Below, piece by piece: positions 35,774-43,370 of a stretch of 64,000 bases of DNA. The stretch is taken from positions 1-64,000 of the forward strand of contig JAHYIZ010000005.1 in the NCBI GenBank assembly GCA_019429405.1, read 5' to 3'. A program made the translations under genes and the position numbers. Numbering within the stretch: position 1 is the stretch's first letter; every line of letters begins with the position of its first letter. Under the pieces are notes generated by a model, which worked only from the letters and a program-made list of their open reading frames with translations, made no database searches and had not been told where the DNA came from. The stretch comes from Paracoccaceae bacterium (GTDB taxonomy: Bacteria; Pseudomonadota; Alphaproteobacteria; Rhodobacterales; Rhodobacteraceae).

Positions 35774-37822
35774 TCAGCCCTCAGCGATGATTGCCAGAAA
35801 AACCGCGCCAAAGCGGTCGGTCTTGGCTTCACCCATGCCTTGCACCTGCGCCAGTTGGGCAAGGCTGCGCGGCCGGCTTTCGGCGATCTGGCGCAGCGTG
35901 GTTTGCGTACAATTCAGATAGCGCCCGTGGCCGTCGGCACCGCGCGCCAGTTCCAGTTGCGCGGCTTGCAGGCGGTCAAACAGCGCCCCTGCCACGCTGC
36001 CCGCCAGCTTTCTACGCGCCGGGTGCATATCGGGCGCCGCCCCCGCGATCACTTCCAGAAACTGCGCGCCAAAGCTTTCGAGCTTCTTGGCCCCCACCCC
36101 CGAGATGCGCGCCATCGCATCCATCGTCATCGGCCGCGCCTCGGCCATTTCGATCAGCGTGCGGTCGGGAAAGATGACATAGGCGGGCGCGCGGGCGGCC
36201 TCGGCCAGCGCGCGGCGTTTGGCCTTGAGCGCCGACAAGAGCGGCGCATCTTCGTCAGACACGAGCGCGCGCACCACGGGGGCCGATCTGGCGCGCCGGA
36301 TCAGGTCGCGGCGAAAACTGACCTGCGCTTCGCCGCGCAGCACCGGGCGGGCGGCCTCGGTCATCACCAAAGCGCCGTGGCGTTCGGGGTCGGGGCGGAT
36401 CAGGTCGTGCCCCTGCATCTGGCGAAACACCGATTGCCACTGCGCCTTGGACAGGTCGCGGCCAACGCCAAAGGTGGGCAGCGTGTCGTGCCCGCGCTGG
36501 CGTAGCTTGTCGGTCACAGAACCTGTGAGAATGTCGATCAGGTGCCCCGCGCCGAAATTTTCACCGGTGCGCAGGCAGGCCGACAGCGCCTTGCGCACGG
36601 CGTCAGTTGCGTCAAACACCTCGGGCGGGGTGTCGCACAGATCGCAGTTGCCGCAGGGTTCCGATGCCTCGCCAAAATAGCCAAGAAGGCGCTGGCGGCG
36701 GCACGCGGTGGCCTCGGCCAGCCCCAAAAGCGTGTTAAGCCGGGCGTGGTCGGCGGTCTTGCGGTCGGCGGGGGCCAGACCCTCGTCGATTTGCGCGCGG
36801 CGCAGGCGAATGTCATCGGCGCCGTAAAGGGTCAGGGTTTCGGCGGGGGCGCCATCGCGCCCGGCGCGCCCGATTTCCTGATAATAGCTTTCGATTGATT
36901 TCGGCAGGTCGGCATGCGCGACCCAGCGAATATCGGGTTTGTCGATGCCCATGCCGAAGGCCACGGTTGCCACCACGATCAGCCCGTCATCCTGCTGAAA
37001 TCGGGCCTCGACATCGCGGCGCGGCTGCGCCTCCATGCCGGCATGGTAGGATAGGGCGGTGTGCCCCGCTGCGCAGAGGGCGGCGGCAAGGGTTTCGGTC
37101 TTGGCGCGGCTGGCGCAATAAATGATGCCCGATTGCCCGCGCCTCGCCCCGGCAAAGGCCAGAATTTGCGCGCGCGGTTCATCCTTGGGGGCGAAGGCAA
37201 GGTGGATGTTGGGCCGGTCAAAGCCGCGCAGGAAGGTTTCGGGGGCGATGCCGCCAAACAGGCGGGTCACGATTTCGGCGCGTGTTTCTTCATCCGCGGT
37301 GGCGGTAAAGGCGGCCAGCGGCACGCCCAAGGCACGGCGCAAATCCCCGATACGAAGGTAATCGGGGCGGAAATCGTGCCCCCACTGGCTGACACAATGC
37401 GCCTCATCGACCGCGATCAGCGTGGTGTTGATGCGCCGCAAAAGGCCCAGTGTGGCCGCACCCGCAAGCCGTTCTGGCGCCATGTAAAGTAGGCGCAGGC
37501 GGCCTGCATCAAGCGCCTCATAGACCTCTTCGGTTTCCTCATCGGTATTGCCTGATGTCAGCGCCCCGGCCTCAACCCCCGCCGCGCGCAACGCCCGCAC
37601 CTGATCGCGCATCAAGGCGATCAGCGGCGAGATCACCACCGTAACGCCGTCGCGGCAAAGCGCAGGGAGCTGAAAGCAGAGCGACTTGCCGCCCCCGGTC
37701 GGCATGATCGCCAGCGTGTTGCGCCCCGCCAGCACCGCACGCACAACCTCTTCCTGCCCCGGCCTGAAGGCGGAAAAGCCGAACACCGAGGCCAGCAGCG
37801 CATGCAGGGCGGGCGCGGTCAC
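35774..37822 (-). CDS. recQ: ATP-dependent DNA helicase RecQ
   Basis: 3'-5' superfamily 2 helicase of 682 residues acting in recombination and fork repair. Motif I is MPTGGGKSLCFQ, motif II DEAHCVSQWGHDFRPDY, motif III FTATAD, motif V VATVAFGMGIDKPD and motif VI QEIGRAGRDG. The zinc site is in ACRRQRLLGYF and EPCGNCDLC. Two HRDC-like segments close the protein (about 525-600 and 615-680), so it is a two-HRDC form. The start is GTG 37822, one nt after the yggT stop, so the two are coupled. Confidence 0.96.
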   Translation of the reverse strand: MTAPALHALLASVFGFSAFRPGQEEVVRAVLAGRNTLAIMPTGGGKSLCFQLPALCRDGVTVVISPLIALMRDQVRALRAAGVEAGALTSGNTDEETEEVYEALDAGRLRLLYMAPERLAGAATLGLLRRINTTLIAVDEAHCVSQWGHDFRPDYLRIGDLRRALGVPLAAFTATADEETRAEIVTRLFGGIAPETFLRGFDRPNIHLAFAPKDEPRAQILAFAGARRGQSGIIYCASRAKTETLAAALCAAGHTALSYHAGMEAQPRRDVEARFQQDDGLIVVATVAFGMGIDKPDIRWVAHADLPKSIESYYQEIGRAGRDGAPAETLTLYGADDIRLRRAQIDEGLAPADRKTADHARLNTLLGLAEATACRRQRLLGYFGEASEPCGNCDLCDTPPEVFDATDAVRKALSACLRTGENFGAGHLIDILTGSVTDKLRQRGHDTLPTFGVGRDLSKAQWQSVFRQMQGHDLIRPDPERHGALVMTEAARPVLRGEAQVSFRRDLIRRARSAPVVRALVSDEDAPLLSALKAKRRALAEAARAPAYVIFPDRTLIEMAEARPMTMDAMARISGVGAKKLESFGAQFLEVIAGAAPDMHPARRKLAGSVAGALFDRLQAAQLELARGADGHGRYLNCTQTTLRQIAESRPRSLAQLAQVQGMGEAKTDRFGAVFLAIIAEG

Positions 37823-37823
37823 C

Positions 37824-38117
37824 CTAGAAGCCGTAAAAGAAGCCCGCGTTGTTGATCAGCGCGCGTTGCAGGATGATGACCACGATGAACAGCACCAGCG
37901 GTGCAAGGTCGAGCCCGCCCATGTTCGGCAGCATCCGGCGGATCGGCGCATAAATCGGGTCAAGCAGGCGGTTGAGGCCAAACCAGAGTTGCGCCACCAG
38001 CGGCTGGCGGACGTTGAGCACCTGAAAATTGATCAGCCAGCTCAGGATGATGTGGGCGATCATGATGAACCAGACCACATTGAGGATGAGCGTCAGGGCT
38101 TGAAACAGGGTGATCAT
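37824..38117 (-). CDS. YggT family membrane protein
   Basis: Small inner-membrane protein of 97 residues with two hydrophobic stretches: residues 3-30 (FQALTLILNVVWFIMIAHII) and about 70-92 (LAPLVLFIVVIILQRALI). The YggT signature LLDPIYAPIRRMLPNMGGLD is present. The family is linked with osmotic shock and cell division in various bacteria, but its activity is undefined. AAGAGG six nt before ATG 38117 supports this start. It is followed by recQ after 1 nt. Confidence 0.93.
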   Translation of the reverse strand: MITLFQALTLILNVVWFIMIAHIILSWLINFQVLNVRQPLVAQLWFGLNRLLDPIYAPIRRMLPNMGGLDLAPLVLFIVVIILQRALINNAGFFYGF

Positions 38118-38247
38118 GGGCATCCTCTTGGCGTTGCGGCACCACAGGTATGTCAGCCGTGCGCGGCTTGCAACCGCAAGTGCCGCAACGTGCCGGGTTG
38201 ACCTTGCCGGGGGCCTGGGGCAGCGAAGGCGGCAAAGCGAGGAGCGC

Positions 38248-38778
38248 ATGTATCCATTCGTCCGGTTGGCCAAAGAGGCGCTGAAATTTCGGGGTGCCCC
38301 GCCGCTGGGGCTGTTTGGCACGCATGTCAGCCATCACATTTGCTGGCCTTGGGATATTGACCCCTGGATGGAGCTGAACAACGGCCGCGCGCTGACGCTG
38401 TACGACCTCGGGCGCATTCCGCTGGCAACCCGCACCGGGTTGGTGCGGGTCTTGCGGGCGCATGGCTGGGGGCTGACGGTGGCGGGCAATTCGGTGCGCT
38501 ACCGGCGACGGGTGCAGGCATTCCAGCGGTTTGAGATGCGCAGCCGCGCGCTGGGCTGGGATGCACGGTTCTTCTACATGGAGCAGACTATGTGGCGGGC
38601 TGGCGAGTGCACCAACCAGATGCTGTTGCGCAGCGCGGTCATCTCAAAGGGCGGCATGATCGCGCCTGCGCGGGTGGCGGCGGAACTGGGGCACGCGGGC
38701 CCTTCCCCGGCGCTGCCCGATTGGGTGCAGGCGTGGATTGCCGCCGATGCCACCCGCCCCTGGCCGCCTGCACCCTGA
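38248..38778 (+). CDS. acyl-CoA thioesterase-like protein (4HBT, THEM6-like)
   Basis: Cytosolic protein of 176 residues with a hot-dog fold. Typical segments are HVSHHICWPWDIDPWMELNN, GRALTLYDLGRIPLA, SVRYRRRVQAFQRFEMRSR and MEQTMWRAGECTNQMLLRSA. The substrate is unknown. GAGGAG is placed just before ATG 38248 and decides the start over a longer open frame. Divergent from yggT with 130 nt between starts; the MFS gene follows 58 nt downstream. Confidence 0.85.
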   Translation: MYPFVRLAKEALKFRGAPPLGLFGTHVSHHICWPWDIDPWMELNNGRALTLYDLGRIPLATRTGLVRVLRAHGWGLTVAGNSVRYRRRVQAFQRFEMRSRALGWDARFFYMEQTMWRAGECTNQMLLRSAVISKGGMIAPARVAAELGHAGPSPALPDWVQAWIAADATRPWPPAP

Positions 38779-38836
38779 GCCGCTTGCGCCGGGCGCCGTT
38801 TTCGGGCTTGATCGGGGCACCGGGCAGGGGGGCAGA

Positions 38837-40171
38837 ATGGCGCGCGCAAGCAAGAAGATCTGGGGCTGGTGGTTTTTTGACTGGGCAAGCCAGCCTTACA
38901 ACACGCTGCTGATCACCTTCATCTTCGCCCCCTACATGACCGAGCTTTTGGGCAGCGGCACCGCGGCGCAAACGGTCTGGGGGTACGGTATCGGCGCCAC
39001 CGGCTTTGTAATCGCGATCCTCGCGCCATTGCTGGGCGCGGTTGCCGACAAATCAGGCGGGCGGATGCGGTTCATCTGGCTGTTCTCGGCCATGTATGTC
39101 GTGGGGGCGTGGCTTCTGTGGTATGCAGCACCCGGTGATTTCAACATCTGGCTGGTGATGCTGGCCTTTGCCCTTGGCATGATCGGCATGGAATTTGCCA
39201 CCACCTTCACCAATGCGATGCTGCCAGACCTCGGGCCGCCCGACCAGATCGGGCGCATTTCAGGCTCTGGCTGGGCATTTGGCTACCTTGGCGGCATGGT
39301 TGCGCTGATCGTGATGCTGACACTTTTTGCCGAGAACGGCGCAGGCAGAACGCTGATCGGCATTTCGCCGATTTTCGGGCTGGATTCGGCGGCGCGCGAA
39401 GGCACGCGAACGGTCGGGCCGTTCACGGCGATCTGGTATGCCGTTTTCATGGTGCCCTTTTTCCTCTGGGTGCGCGAAGTGCGCCGCCCCGGCATGGTTT
39501 CTATCGGCACCGCCGTGCGCGGCGCATGGCCGGAACTGCGGCAAACCTTGCGGCACCTGCCGCGCGATCGCAGCCTGTTCGCCTTTCTCTTTGCGTCGAT
39601 GTTCTATCGCGATGCTCTGAACGGAATCTATTATTTCGGCGGCATTTATGCCTCGGGCGTGCTGGGCTGGTCGGTTGTCAGCGTCGGCATTTTCGGGATT
39701 CTGGGCACCATTACCGGGGCCACGTTTGCCTGGCTCGGCGGCAAGGCCGATGACCGTTTCGGCCCCAAGCCGGTCATCGTGTTCACGGTGGCGGTGCTGA
39801 CGCTGGTGGCGGTGGGTGTGGTGTACGTTTCGCGCACCTCGGTGTTTGGCTTCGCAGTGGGGCCTGAAAGCAACCTGCCCGACATCGCCTTTTATGTGAT
39901 CGGCGGGCTGATCGGGGCGGCGGGCGGGGCGATGCAATCGGCCAGCCGTTCAATGATGGTGCGGCAATCCGACCCGGCAAAGATTACCGAAAGTTTCGGG
40001 CTTTATGCGCTGACCGGCAAGGCGACCTCGTTCCTTGCGCCGCTGAGCATCGGCGTGGTGACGCAAATCAGCGGCAGCCAGCAAATTGGCATCATGCCGC
40101 TGGTGGTGCTGTTTTTGGCAGGCTTGCTGCTGATGTTCTGGGTGAAGCCGCAAGGGGAGGCGAAAAGATGA
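38837..40171 (+). CDS. MFS transporter, UMF1/Atg22-like family
   Basis: Inner-membrane permease of 444 residues with about twelve hydrophobic segments. UMF1 (Atg22-related) features are WWFFDWASQPYNTLLITFIF near the N-terminus, FATTFTNAMLPDL, and GRISGSGWAFGYLGG. The substrate is unknown; family members are suspected amino-acid exporters. ATG 38837 fits the family N-terminus MARASKKIWGWWFFDWA. The stop overlaps the mepA start (ATGA), so expression is coupled. Confidence 0.9.
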   Translation: MARASKKIWGWWFFDWASQPYNTLLITFIFAPYMTELLGSGTAAQTVWGYGIGATGFVIAILAPLLGAVADKSGGRMRFIWLFSAMYVVGAWLLWYAAPGDFNIWLVMLAFALGMIGMEFATTFTNAMLPDLGPPDQIGRISGSGWAFGYLGGMVALIVMLTLFAENGAGRTLIGISPIFGLDSAAREGTRTVGPFTAIWYAVFMVPFFLWVREVRRPGMVSIGTAVRGAWPELRQTLRHLPRDRSLFAFLFASMFYRDALNGIYYFGGIYASGVLGWSVVSVGIFGILGTITGATFAWLGGKADDRFGPKPVIVFTVAVLTLVAVGVVYVSRTSVFGFAVGPESNLPDIAFYVIGGLIGAAGGAMQSASRSMMVRQSDPAKITESFGLYALTGKATSFLAPLSIGVVTQISGSQQIGIMPLVVLFLAGLLLMFWVKPQGEAKR

Positions 40172-41055
40172 TCCGCTTGTTGCTGGCCGCGTTGCTGCTT
40201 GCTACCCCGGTCGGGGCCGAACCCTTGGCGCGCACGCTGTTTGGTGCCGCCAAGGCGCCCTCGCCGCAGGCGAGCGCGGCGATCGGATCCTACGCCAAAG
40301 GGTGCGGCGCAGGATTGGTGGCGATGCCCGAAAGCGGGCCGACGTGGCAGGCGATGCGGCTGAGCCGCAACCGCTTTTGGGGCCAGCCCGAGATGATCGC
40401 GTATTTGCAGGACCTTTCGCGGGTGGCGCAGGCTATTGGCTGGGCGGGCCTCTATCTTGGCGACATCAGCCAGCCGCGTGGCGGACCGATGACAGGCGAC
40501 CATGCCAGCCACCAGATCGGGCTGGATGCCGACATCTGGATGCTGCCGCCAACCCGCCTGAACCTGAGCCGCGCCGAGCGCGAAGAGATATCGTCAATTT
40601 CGGTGCGCACCGAAGACCAACGCGCGGTGAATGCGAACTTCACCCCGGCGCACGCCGCGCTGCTGCAAGCGGCAGCGTCTGACCCAAGGGTAGACCGCAT
40701 TTTCGTAGCGGCCGCGGTCAAGCTTGAAATGTGCAAAACCGCCAAGCGGCGAGATACCTCGTGGCTGCAAAAGATCAGGCCGATTGCAGGGCACAACACG
40801 CATTTTCATGTGCGGCTGCGCTGCCCTGAAGGCTCGTCAGGGTGCGTCACGCAATCGCCCACGGTTGCCGAGCTTTCAAATGGCGGAAACGGGTGCGATG
40901 CAACGCTTGACTGGTGGGTGACCACCTACCTTGAGCCACCGAAAAAGCCCACCACGCCACCGCCAAAGCCCACCACGCCACCGCCGCGCACCGCGCGCAC
41001 CTACCTCATGTCGGACCTGCCCGCCCAATGTTCCGCCGTTCTTGCCGCCAAATAA
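40168..41055 (+). CDS. mepA: penicillin-insensitive murein endopeptidase
   Basis: Periplasmic LAS-type zinc endopeptidase of 295 residues that cuts D-Ala-mDAP crosslinks. The signal peptide ends at VGAEP (about residue 18). Zinc ligands are seen as His115 and Asp122 (HASHQIGLDADIW) and His214 in GHNTHFHVRLRCP. The C-terminal tail has two KPTTPPP units encoded by a 21-nt tandem repeat, an unusual Pro/Thr linker before the final 25 residues. It overlaps the MFS gene upstream by 4 nt and the phytase-like gene downstream by 28 nt. Confidence 0.96.
   Translation: MIRLLLAALLLATPVGAEPLARTLFGAAKAPSPQASAAIGSYAKGCGAGLVAMPESGPTWQAMRLSRNRFWGQPEMIAYLQDLSRVAQAIGWAGLYLGDISQPRGGPMTGDHASHQIGLDADIWMLPPTRLNLSRAEREEISSISVRTEDQRAVNANFTPAHAALLQAAASDPRVDRIFVAAAVKLEMCKTAKRRDTSWLQKIRPIAGHNTHFHVRLRCPEGSSGCVTQSPTVAELSNGGNGCDATLDWWVTTYLEPPKKPTTPPPKPTTPPPRTARTYLMSDLPAQCSAVLAAK
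40944..40985 (+). repeat. 21-nt tandem repeat (2 copies) inside mepA
   Basis: AAAGCCCACCACGCCACCGC plus C is repeated exactly at 40944-40964 and 40965-40985, encoding KPTTPPP twice. It is an in-frame coding repeat that could vary in copy number by slippage; it is not a CRISPR array. Confidence 0.85.
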
Positions 41056-41921
41056 CCCTTGCGCTGATGTGGGCGCTGGCCGCCGGGGCGGCGGGCGCGC
41101 AAGGTTTGGCGGAATACCTCGGCTCGGTCACTTGGGCCGATGCCGACCCCGCCTTTGGCGGCTTTTCGGGCATCGAGGTCGCGGCGGACGGGCTGGAGTT
41201 TCTGGCGCTTTCGGACCGTGCGACGGTCTGGCGCGGGCGTATTTTGCGCGATGCCGACGGGCGCATGACCGGCGCCATGGCGCTGGGGCATGACGCGCTG
41301 CGCGATGCCGATGGCAAGCTGCTTACCGGCTATCTGACCGATGCCGAGGGGCTGGCCACGGCGCCCGATGGCGGCATCTACGTCAGTTTTGAGGGGCTGG
41401 CGCGGGTGGTGCACTACCCGCACCCGGATGCCGCCTCGCAGCCGCTGCCACGCGCTGATGCGTTCAGGGAAATGCAAAGCAACGCGTCGCTTGAGGCTTT
41501 GGCAATCGGCCCGGACGGCGCGCTTTACACGATGCCGGAAAGGCCGGGTGTGCTCGCCGCAAGATTTCCGGTCTACCGCTACCGCGACGGCGCGTGGGGG
41601 CAGCCCTTCACGGTGCCGCGCGATGGCGGATGGCAGGCGGTGGGGGCCGATTTTGGCCCCGACGGGCGATTTTATCTGCTTGAGCGCGACTATTGGGGGC
41701 TGGTCGGGTTTTTAAGCCGCGTACGCCGGTTCGATCTGACCGAAGCGGGGTTTGCGGGCGAAACCTTGCTGCTGCAAACGCGGGTGCGGATGCATGACAA
41801 CCTTGAGGGCATTTCGGTCTGGCGCGATGGCGCGGGCGACATCCGGCTGACACTGATTGCAGACAACAACTTTCGGCTGTTTCAGAGCAACGAGATTGCG
41901 GAATACCGGGTCAAGGATTGA
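41028..41921 (+). CDS. esterase-like phytase-family secreted protein
   Basis: Exported protein of 297 residues. The signal peptide ends near AAGAAGAQG (residue about 25). The body is beta-propeller-like, with repeated segments such as FSGIEVAADGLEFLALSDRA, DAEGLATAPDGGIYVSFEG, LEALAIGPDGALYTMPE and NLEGISVWRDGAG, matching the phytase-like esterase domain (PF13449). Actual substrate is not known. The ATG at 41028 lies inside the 3' end of mepA in another frame, an overlap of 28 nt, suggesting translational coupling. Confidence 0.86.
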   Translation: MFRRSCRQITLALMWALAAGAAGAQGLAEYLGSVTWADADPAFGGFSGIEVAADGLEFLALSDRATVWRGRILRDADGRMTGAMALGHDALRDADGKLLTGYLTDAEGLATAPDGGIYVSFEGLARVVHYPHPDAASQPLPRADAFREMQSNASLEALAIGPDGALYTMPERPGVLAARFPVYRYRDGAWGQPFTVPRDGGWQAVGADFGPDGRFYLLERDYWGLVGFLSRVRRFDLTEAGFAGETLLLQTRVRMHDNLEGISVWRDGAGDIRLTLIADNNFRLFQSNEIAEYRVKD

Positions 41922-42005
41922 CGCGGGCTGGCGCAGCGCGTAAGGCGCGCTGCCCGCGGCGGTCGCGGGCCAAGTTTCCGCTACCTTGTCAAAACGGATG
42001 ATCCC

Positions 42006-42611
42006 ATGACCCGCTATCTTCCCGGCATTCTTGCCATGTCCGCCCTTGTGGTGGCTTCGAACATTCTGGTGCAGTTCCTGTTCGGCAACTGGCTGACCTG
42101 GGGCGCCTTTACCTACCCGTTTGCGTTTCTGGTTACCGATGTGATGAACCGCGTTTACGGGCCCGATGCCGCCAAGCGGGTGGTATTGGCGGGGTTCGGC
42201 GTCGGGGTCGCCTGCTCGCTGGTGGCTGCGGGTTTTGAGGCGACAACGCTGCGGATTGCGCTTGGCTCTGGCATTGCCTTCGTGGTGGCGCAGATGACAG
42301 ATGTGGCGGTGTTCGACCGTCTGCGCGCTGGCAGCTGGTGGCGCGCGCCGCTGGTTTCGACGCTGGCCGGGGCGACACTGGATACGGCAATTTTCTTCAG
42401 TGTGGCGTTTGCGGCGGTGCTGACATTCATCGAACCGGCGAATGATACAAGCTGGGCGACGGGGGCCGTGCCGCTGCTGGGTCTGGGGCCGTTGGCACCG
42501 CTTTGGGTGTCGCTGGCGGTGGCAGACTGGGGCGTGAAACTGGCGCTGGCGCTGGCCGCGCTGCCGCTATTTCGCATCATCGTGAACAAGATGATCGCAA
42601 AGGTAGCGTAA
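42006..42611 (+). CDS. queuosine precursor transporter (YhhQ/VUT family)
   Basis: Inner-membrane transporter of 201 residues with about six hydrophobic segments. Features of the YhhQ family are NILVQFLFGNWLTWGAFTYP, the LVTDVMNRVYGPDAAKRVV stretch, and QMTDVAVFDRLRAGSWWRAP. Members import preQ0/preQ1 for tRNA queuosine. No preQ1 riboswitch is seen in the 84-nt gap upstream. The small transcription unit at 42618 begins immediately after the stop. Confidence 0.93.
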   Translation: MTRYLPGILAMSALVVASNILVQFLFGNWLTWGAFTYPFAFLVTDVMNRVYGPDAAKRVVLAGFGVGVACSLVAAGFEATTLRIALGSGIAFVVAQMTDVAVFDRLRAGSWWRAPLVSTLAGATLDTAIFFSVAFAAVLTFIEPANDTSWATGAVPLLGLGPLAPLWVSLAVADWGVKLALALAALPLFRIIVNKMIAKVA

Positions 42612-42617
42612 AAACTT

Positions 42618-42646
42618 TTGACAAACACAAAATCTGTGTCAGCCTA
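42618..42646 (+). promoter_or_regulatory. candidate promoter of the small 42.65-kb transcript
   Basis: TTGACA at 42618-42623 is a perfect -35 hexamer. A 17-nt spacer leads to AGCCTA (42641-42646), a weak -10 match, as is common in this group. The spacer carries an inverted repeat, ACACA-AAATC-TGTGT, that could be an operator. It lies directly after the yhhQ-like stop and before a small ORF with an extended ribosome-binding site. Confidence 0.45.
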
Positions 42647-42682
42647 CGGGTATCGGTAACACGAGCGAAAGGAGGTGGTCCA

Positions 42683-42739
42683 GTGTCGAGAGTGATATTG
42701 GAGAGAGGTGTCGGGACAGTCAGGGGGGAGCTTGCCTGA
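42683..42739 (+). CDS. 18-codon small ORF with extended Shine-Dalgarno, function unknown
   Basis: GTG at 42683 opens an 18-residue peptide, VSRVILERGVGTVRGELA (initiator read as Met), ending in TGA 42737-42739. The upstream AAAGGAGGTG (42668-42677) is fully complementary to the 16S rRNA tail, stronger than any other site in the window. The peptide is basic and has no membrane segment. The ORF end overlaps the RNA stem region (42717-42725), so ribosome passage would disrupt it. It could be a leader peptide, a small protein, or a coincidental ORF in a structured RNA. Confidence 0.5.
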   Translation: MSRVILERGVGTVRGELA

Positions 42740-42820
42740 GGGCAGACCCAAGGGTGACAAGCCCTGACTGGGACCAGTCGGTGACGACCCCCTAACTGGC
42801 CCATCTCCGTAGATCTCGAG

Positions 42821-42845
42821 GGCCGCCCGGCAACGGGCGGCCTTT
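42821..42845 (+). terminator. rho-independent terminator with GCAA tetraloop
   Basis: GGCCGCCCG (42821-42829) and CGGGCGGCC (42834-42842) form a perfect 9-bp stem closed by the GNRA loop GCAA, followed by TTT. It ends the small transcript and separates it from arfB, whose start lies about 100 nt further on. Confidence 0.85.
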
Positions 42846-42850
42846 CGATT

Positions 42851-42903
42851 GGCAGCCGGGGGCGCTGCCCCCGGACCCCCGGGGTATTTGAGCGATGAAG
42901 ATG
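42851..42903. repeat. intergenic hairpin repeat of the GGGTATTTGAGCGATGAAG form
   Basis: CCGGGGGC (42856-42863) and GCCCCCGG (42867-42874) make an 8-bp stem with a 3-nt loop, followed by ACCCCCGGGGTATTTGAGCG and ATGAAGATG. Related tails are seen at 25867 and 56666. It lies between the small-RNA terminator and arfB. Confidence 0.7.
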
Positions 42904-42947
42904 CCGGAAGCGGGGTTGGTTTCTGGCATTGCACTGGCCTGGTAGAC

Positions 42948-43370
42948 ATGTTGCGGATCAACGACGCCATCACGATTGCCGACTGGGAACTGGTCGAGAG
43001 CTTCACCCGCGCGCAAGGGCCGGGGGGGCAGAACGTCAACAAGGTGTCTTCGGCGGTTGAATTGCGGTTTGAGGCGGCGCGCAGCCCGCACCTCGCGCCC
43101 GCCGTTAAGGCGCGGCTGAAGCGGCTGGCGGGGCGGCGCTGGACGCTTGAAGGTGCCATCGTGATTAGGGCCGAGGAAACGCGCAGCCAGGCGCAGAACC
43201 GCGAGGCGGCGCGCGAGCGGCTGGCCGAGCTGATCCGGGCTGCGCTGGTGGTGCCGAAGCGCAGGGTGCCGACCAAGCCGACGCTGGGTAGCCAGCGGCG
43301 GCGCTTGGCCGCGAAAGTGGAGCGCGGCGAGGTCAAGGCGTTGCGCGGCAAGGTCGGCGATGACGAATAG
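42948..43370 (+). CDS. arfB: alternative ribosome-rescue factor / peptidyl-tRNA hydrolase ArfB
   Basis: Rescues ribosomes stalled on non-stop mRNAs by hydrolysing peptidyl-tRNA. The protein has 140 residues with a release-factor domain carrying the GGQ motif at residues 26-28 (QGPGGQNVNKVSS). The basic C-terminal tail (PKRRVPTKPTLGSQRRRLAA, then K-rich) enters the mRNA channel. ATG 42948 gives the usual MLRINDAITI start; a longer open frame upstream passes through the repeat and is not coding. It overlaps the downstream Nudix gene by 11 nt. Confidence 0.93.
   Translation: MLRINDAITIADWELVESFTRAQGPGGQNVNKVSSAVELRFEAARSPHLAPAVKARLKRLAGRRWTLEGAIVIRAEETRSQAQNREAARERLAELIRAALVVPKRRVPTKPTLGSQRRRLAAKVERGEVKALRGKVGDDE

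Larger units (their letters stand above)
42653..42850 (+). ncRNA. candidate structured small RNA / dual-function transcript, no family recognised
   Basis: The transcript would run from about 42653 to the terminator at 42821-42845. Segment 42717-42725 (CAGTCAGGG) is perfectly complementary to 42762-42770. The same segment extended to 42727 can instead pair with 42788-42798 at 10 of 11 positions. A third hairpin, GACTGG/CCAGTC (42766-42779), competes with the first. TCGAGA (42686-42691) can pair with TCTCGA (42814-42819) to close the RNA. TGGTCC in the ribosome-binding region is complementary to GGACCA (42771-42776). This resembles a switchable RNA around an 18-codon ORF. I do not recognise a named family; 5' end is a guess. 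Confidence 0.5.

Noticed and set aside
40944-40985. Possible CRISPR-like repeat
   Set aside because: Two adjacent 21-nt copies without spacers inside the mepA coding frame; a coding tandem repeat explains it.
42006-42020. preQ1 riboswitch before the queuosine-precursor transporter
   Set aside because: The 84-nt gap upstream shows no compact pseudoknot-type hairpin with an A-rich tail; nothing beyond the position supports it.
42653-42850. tmRNA, SRP RNA or RNase P RNA at the small transcript
   Set aside because: There is no tRNA-like acceptor ending in CCA, no SRP domain IV loop (GGAAG...GCAG core) and no RNase P conserved core; the length and motifs do not fit.
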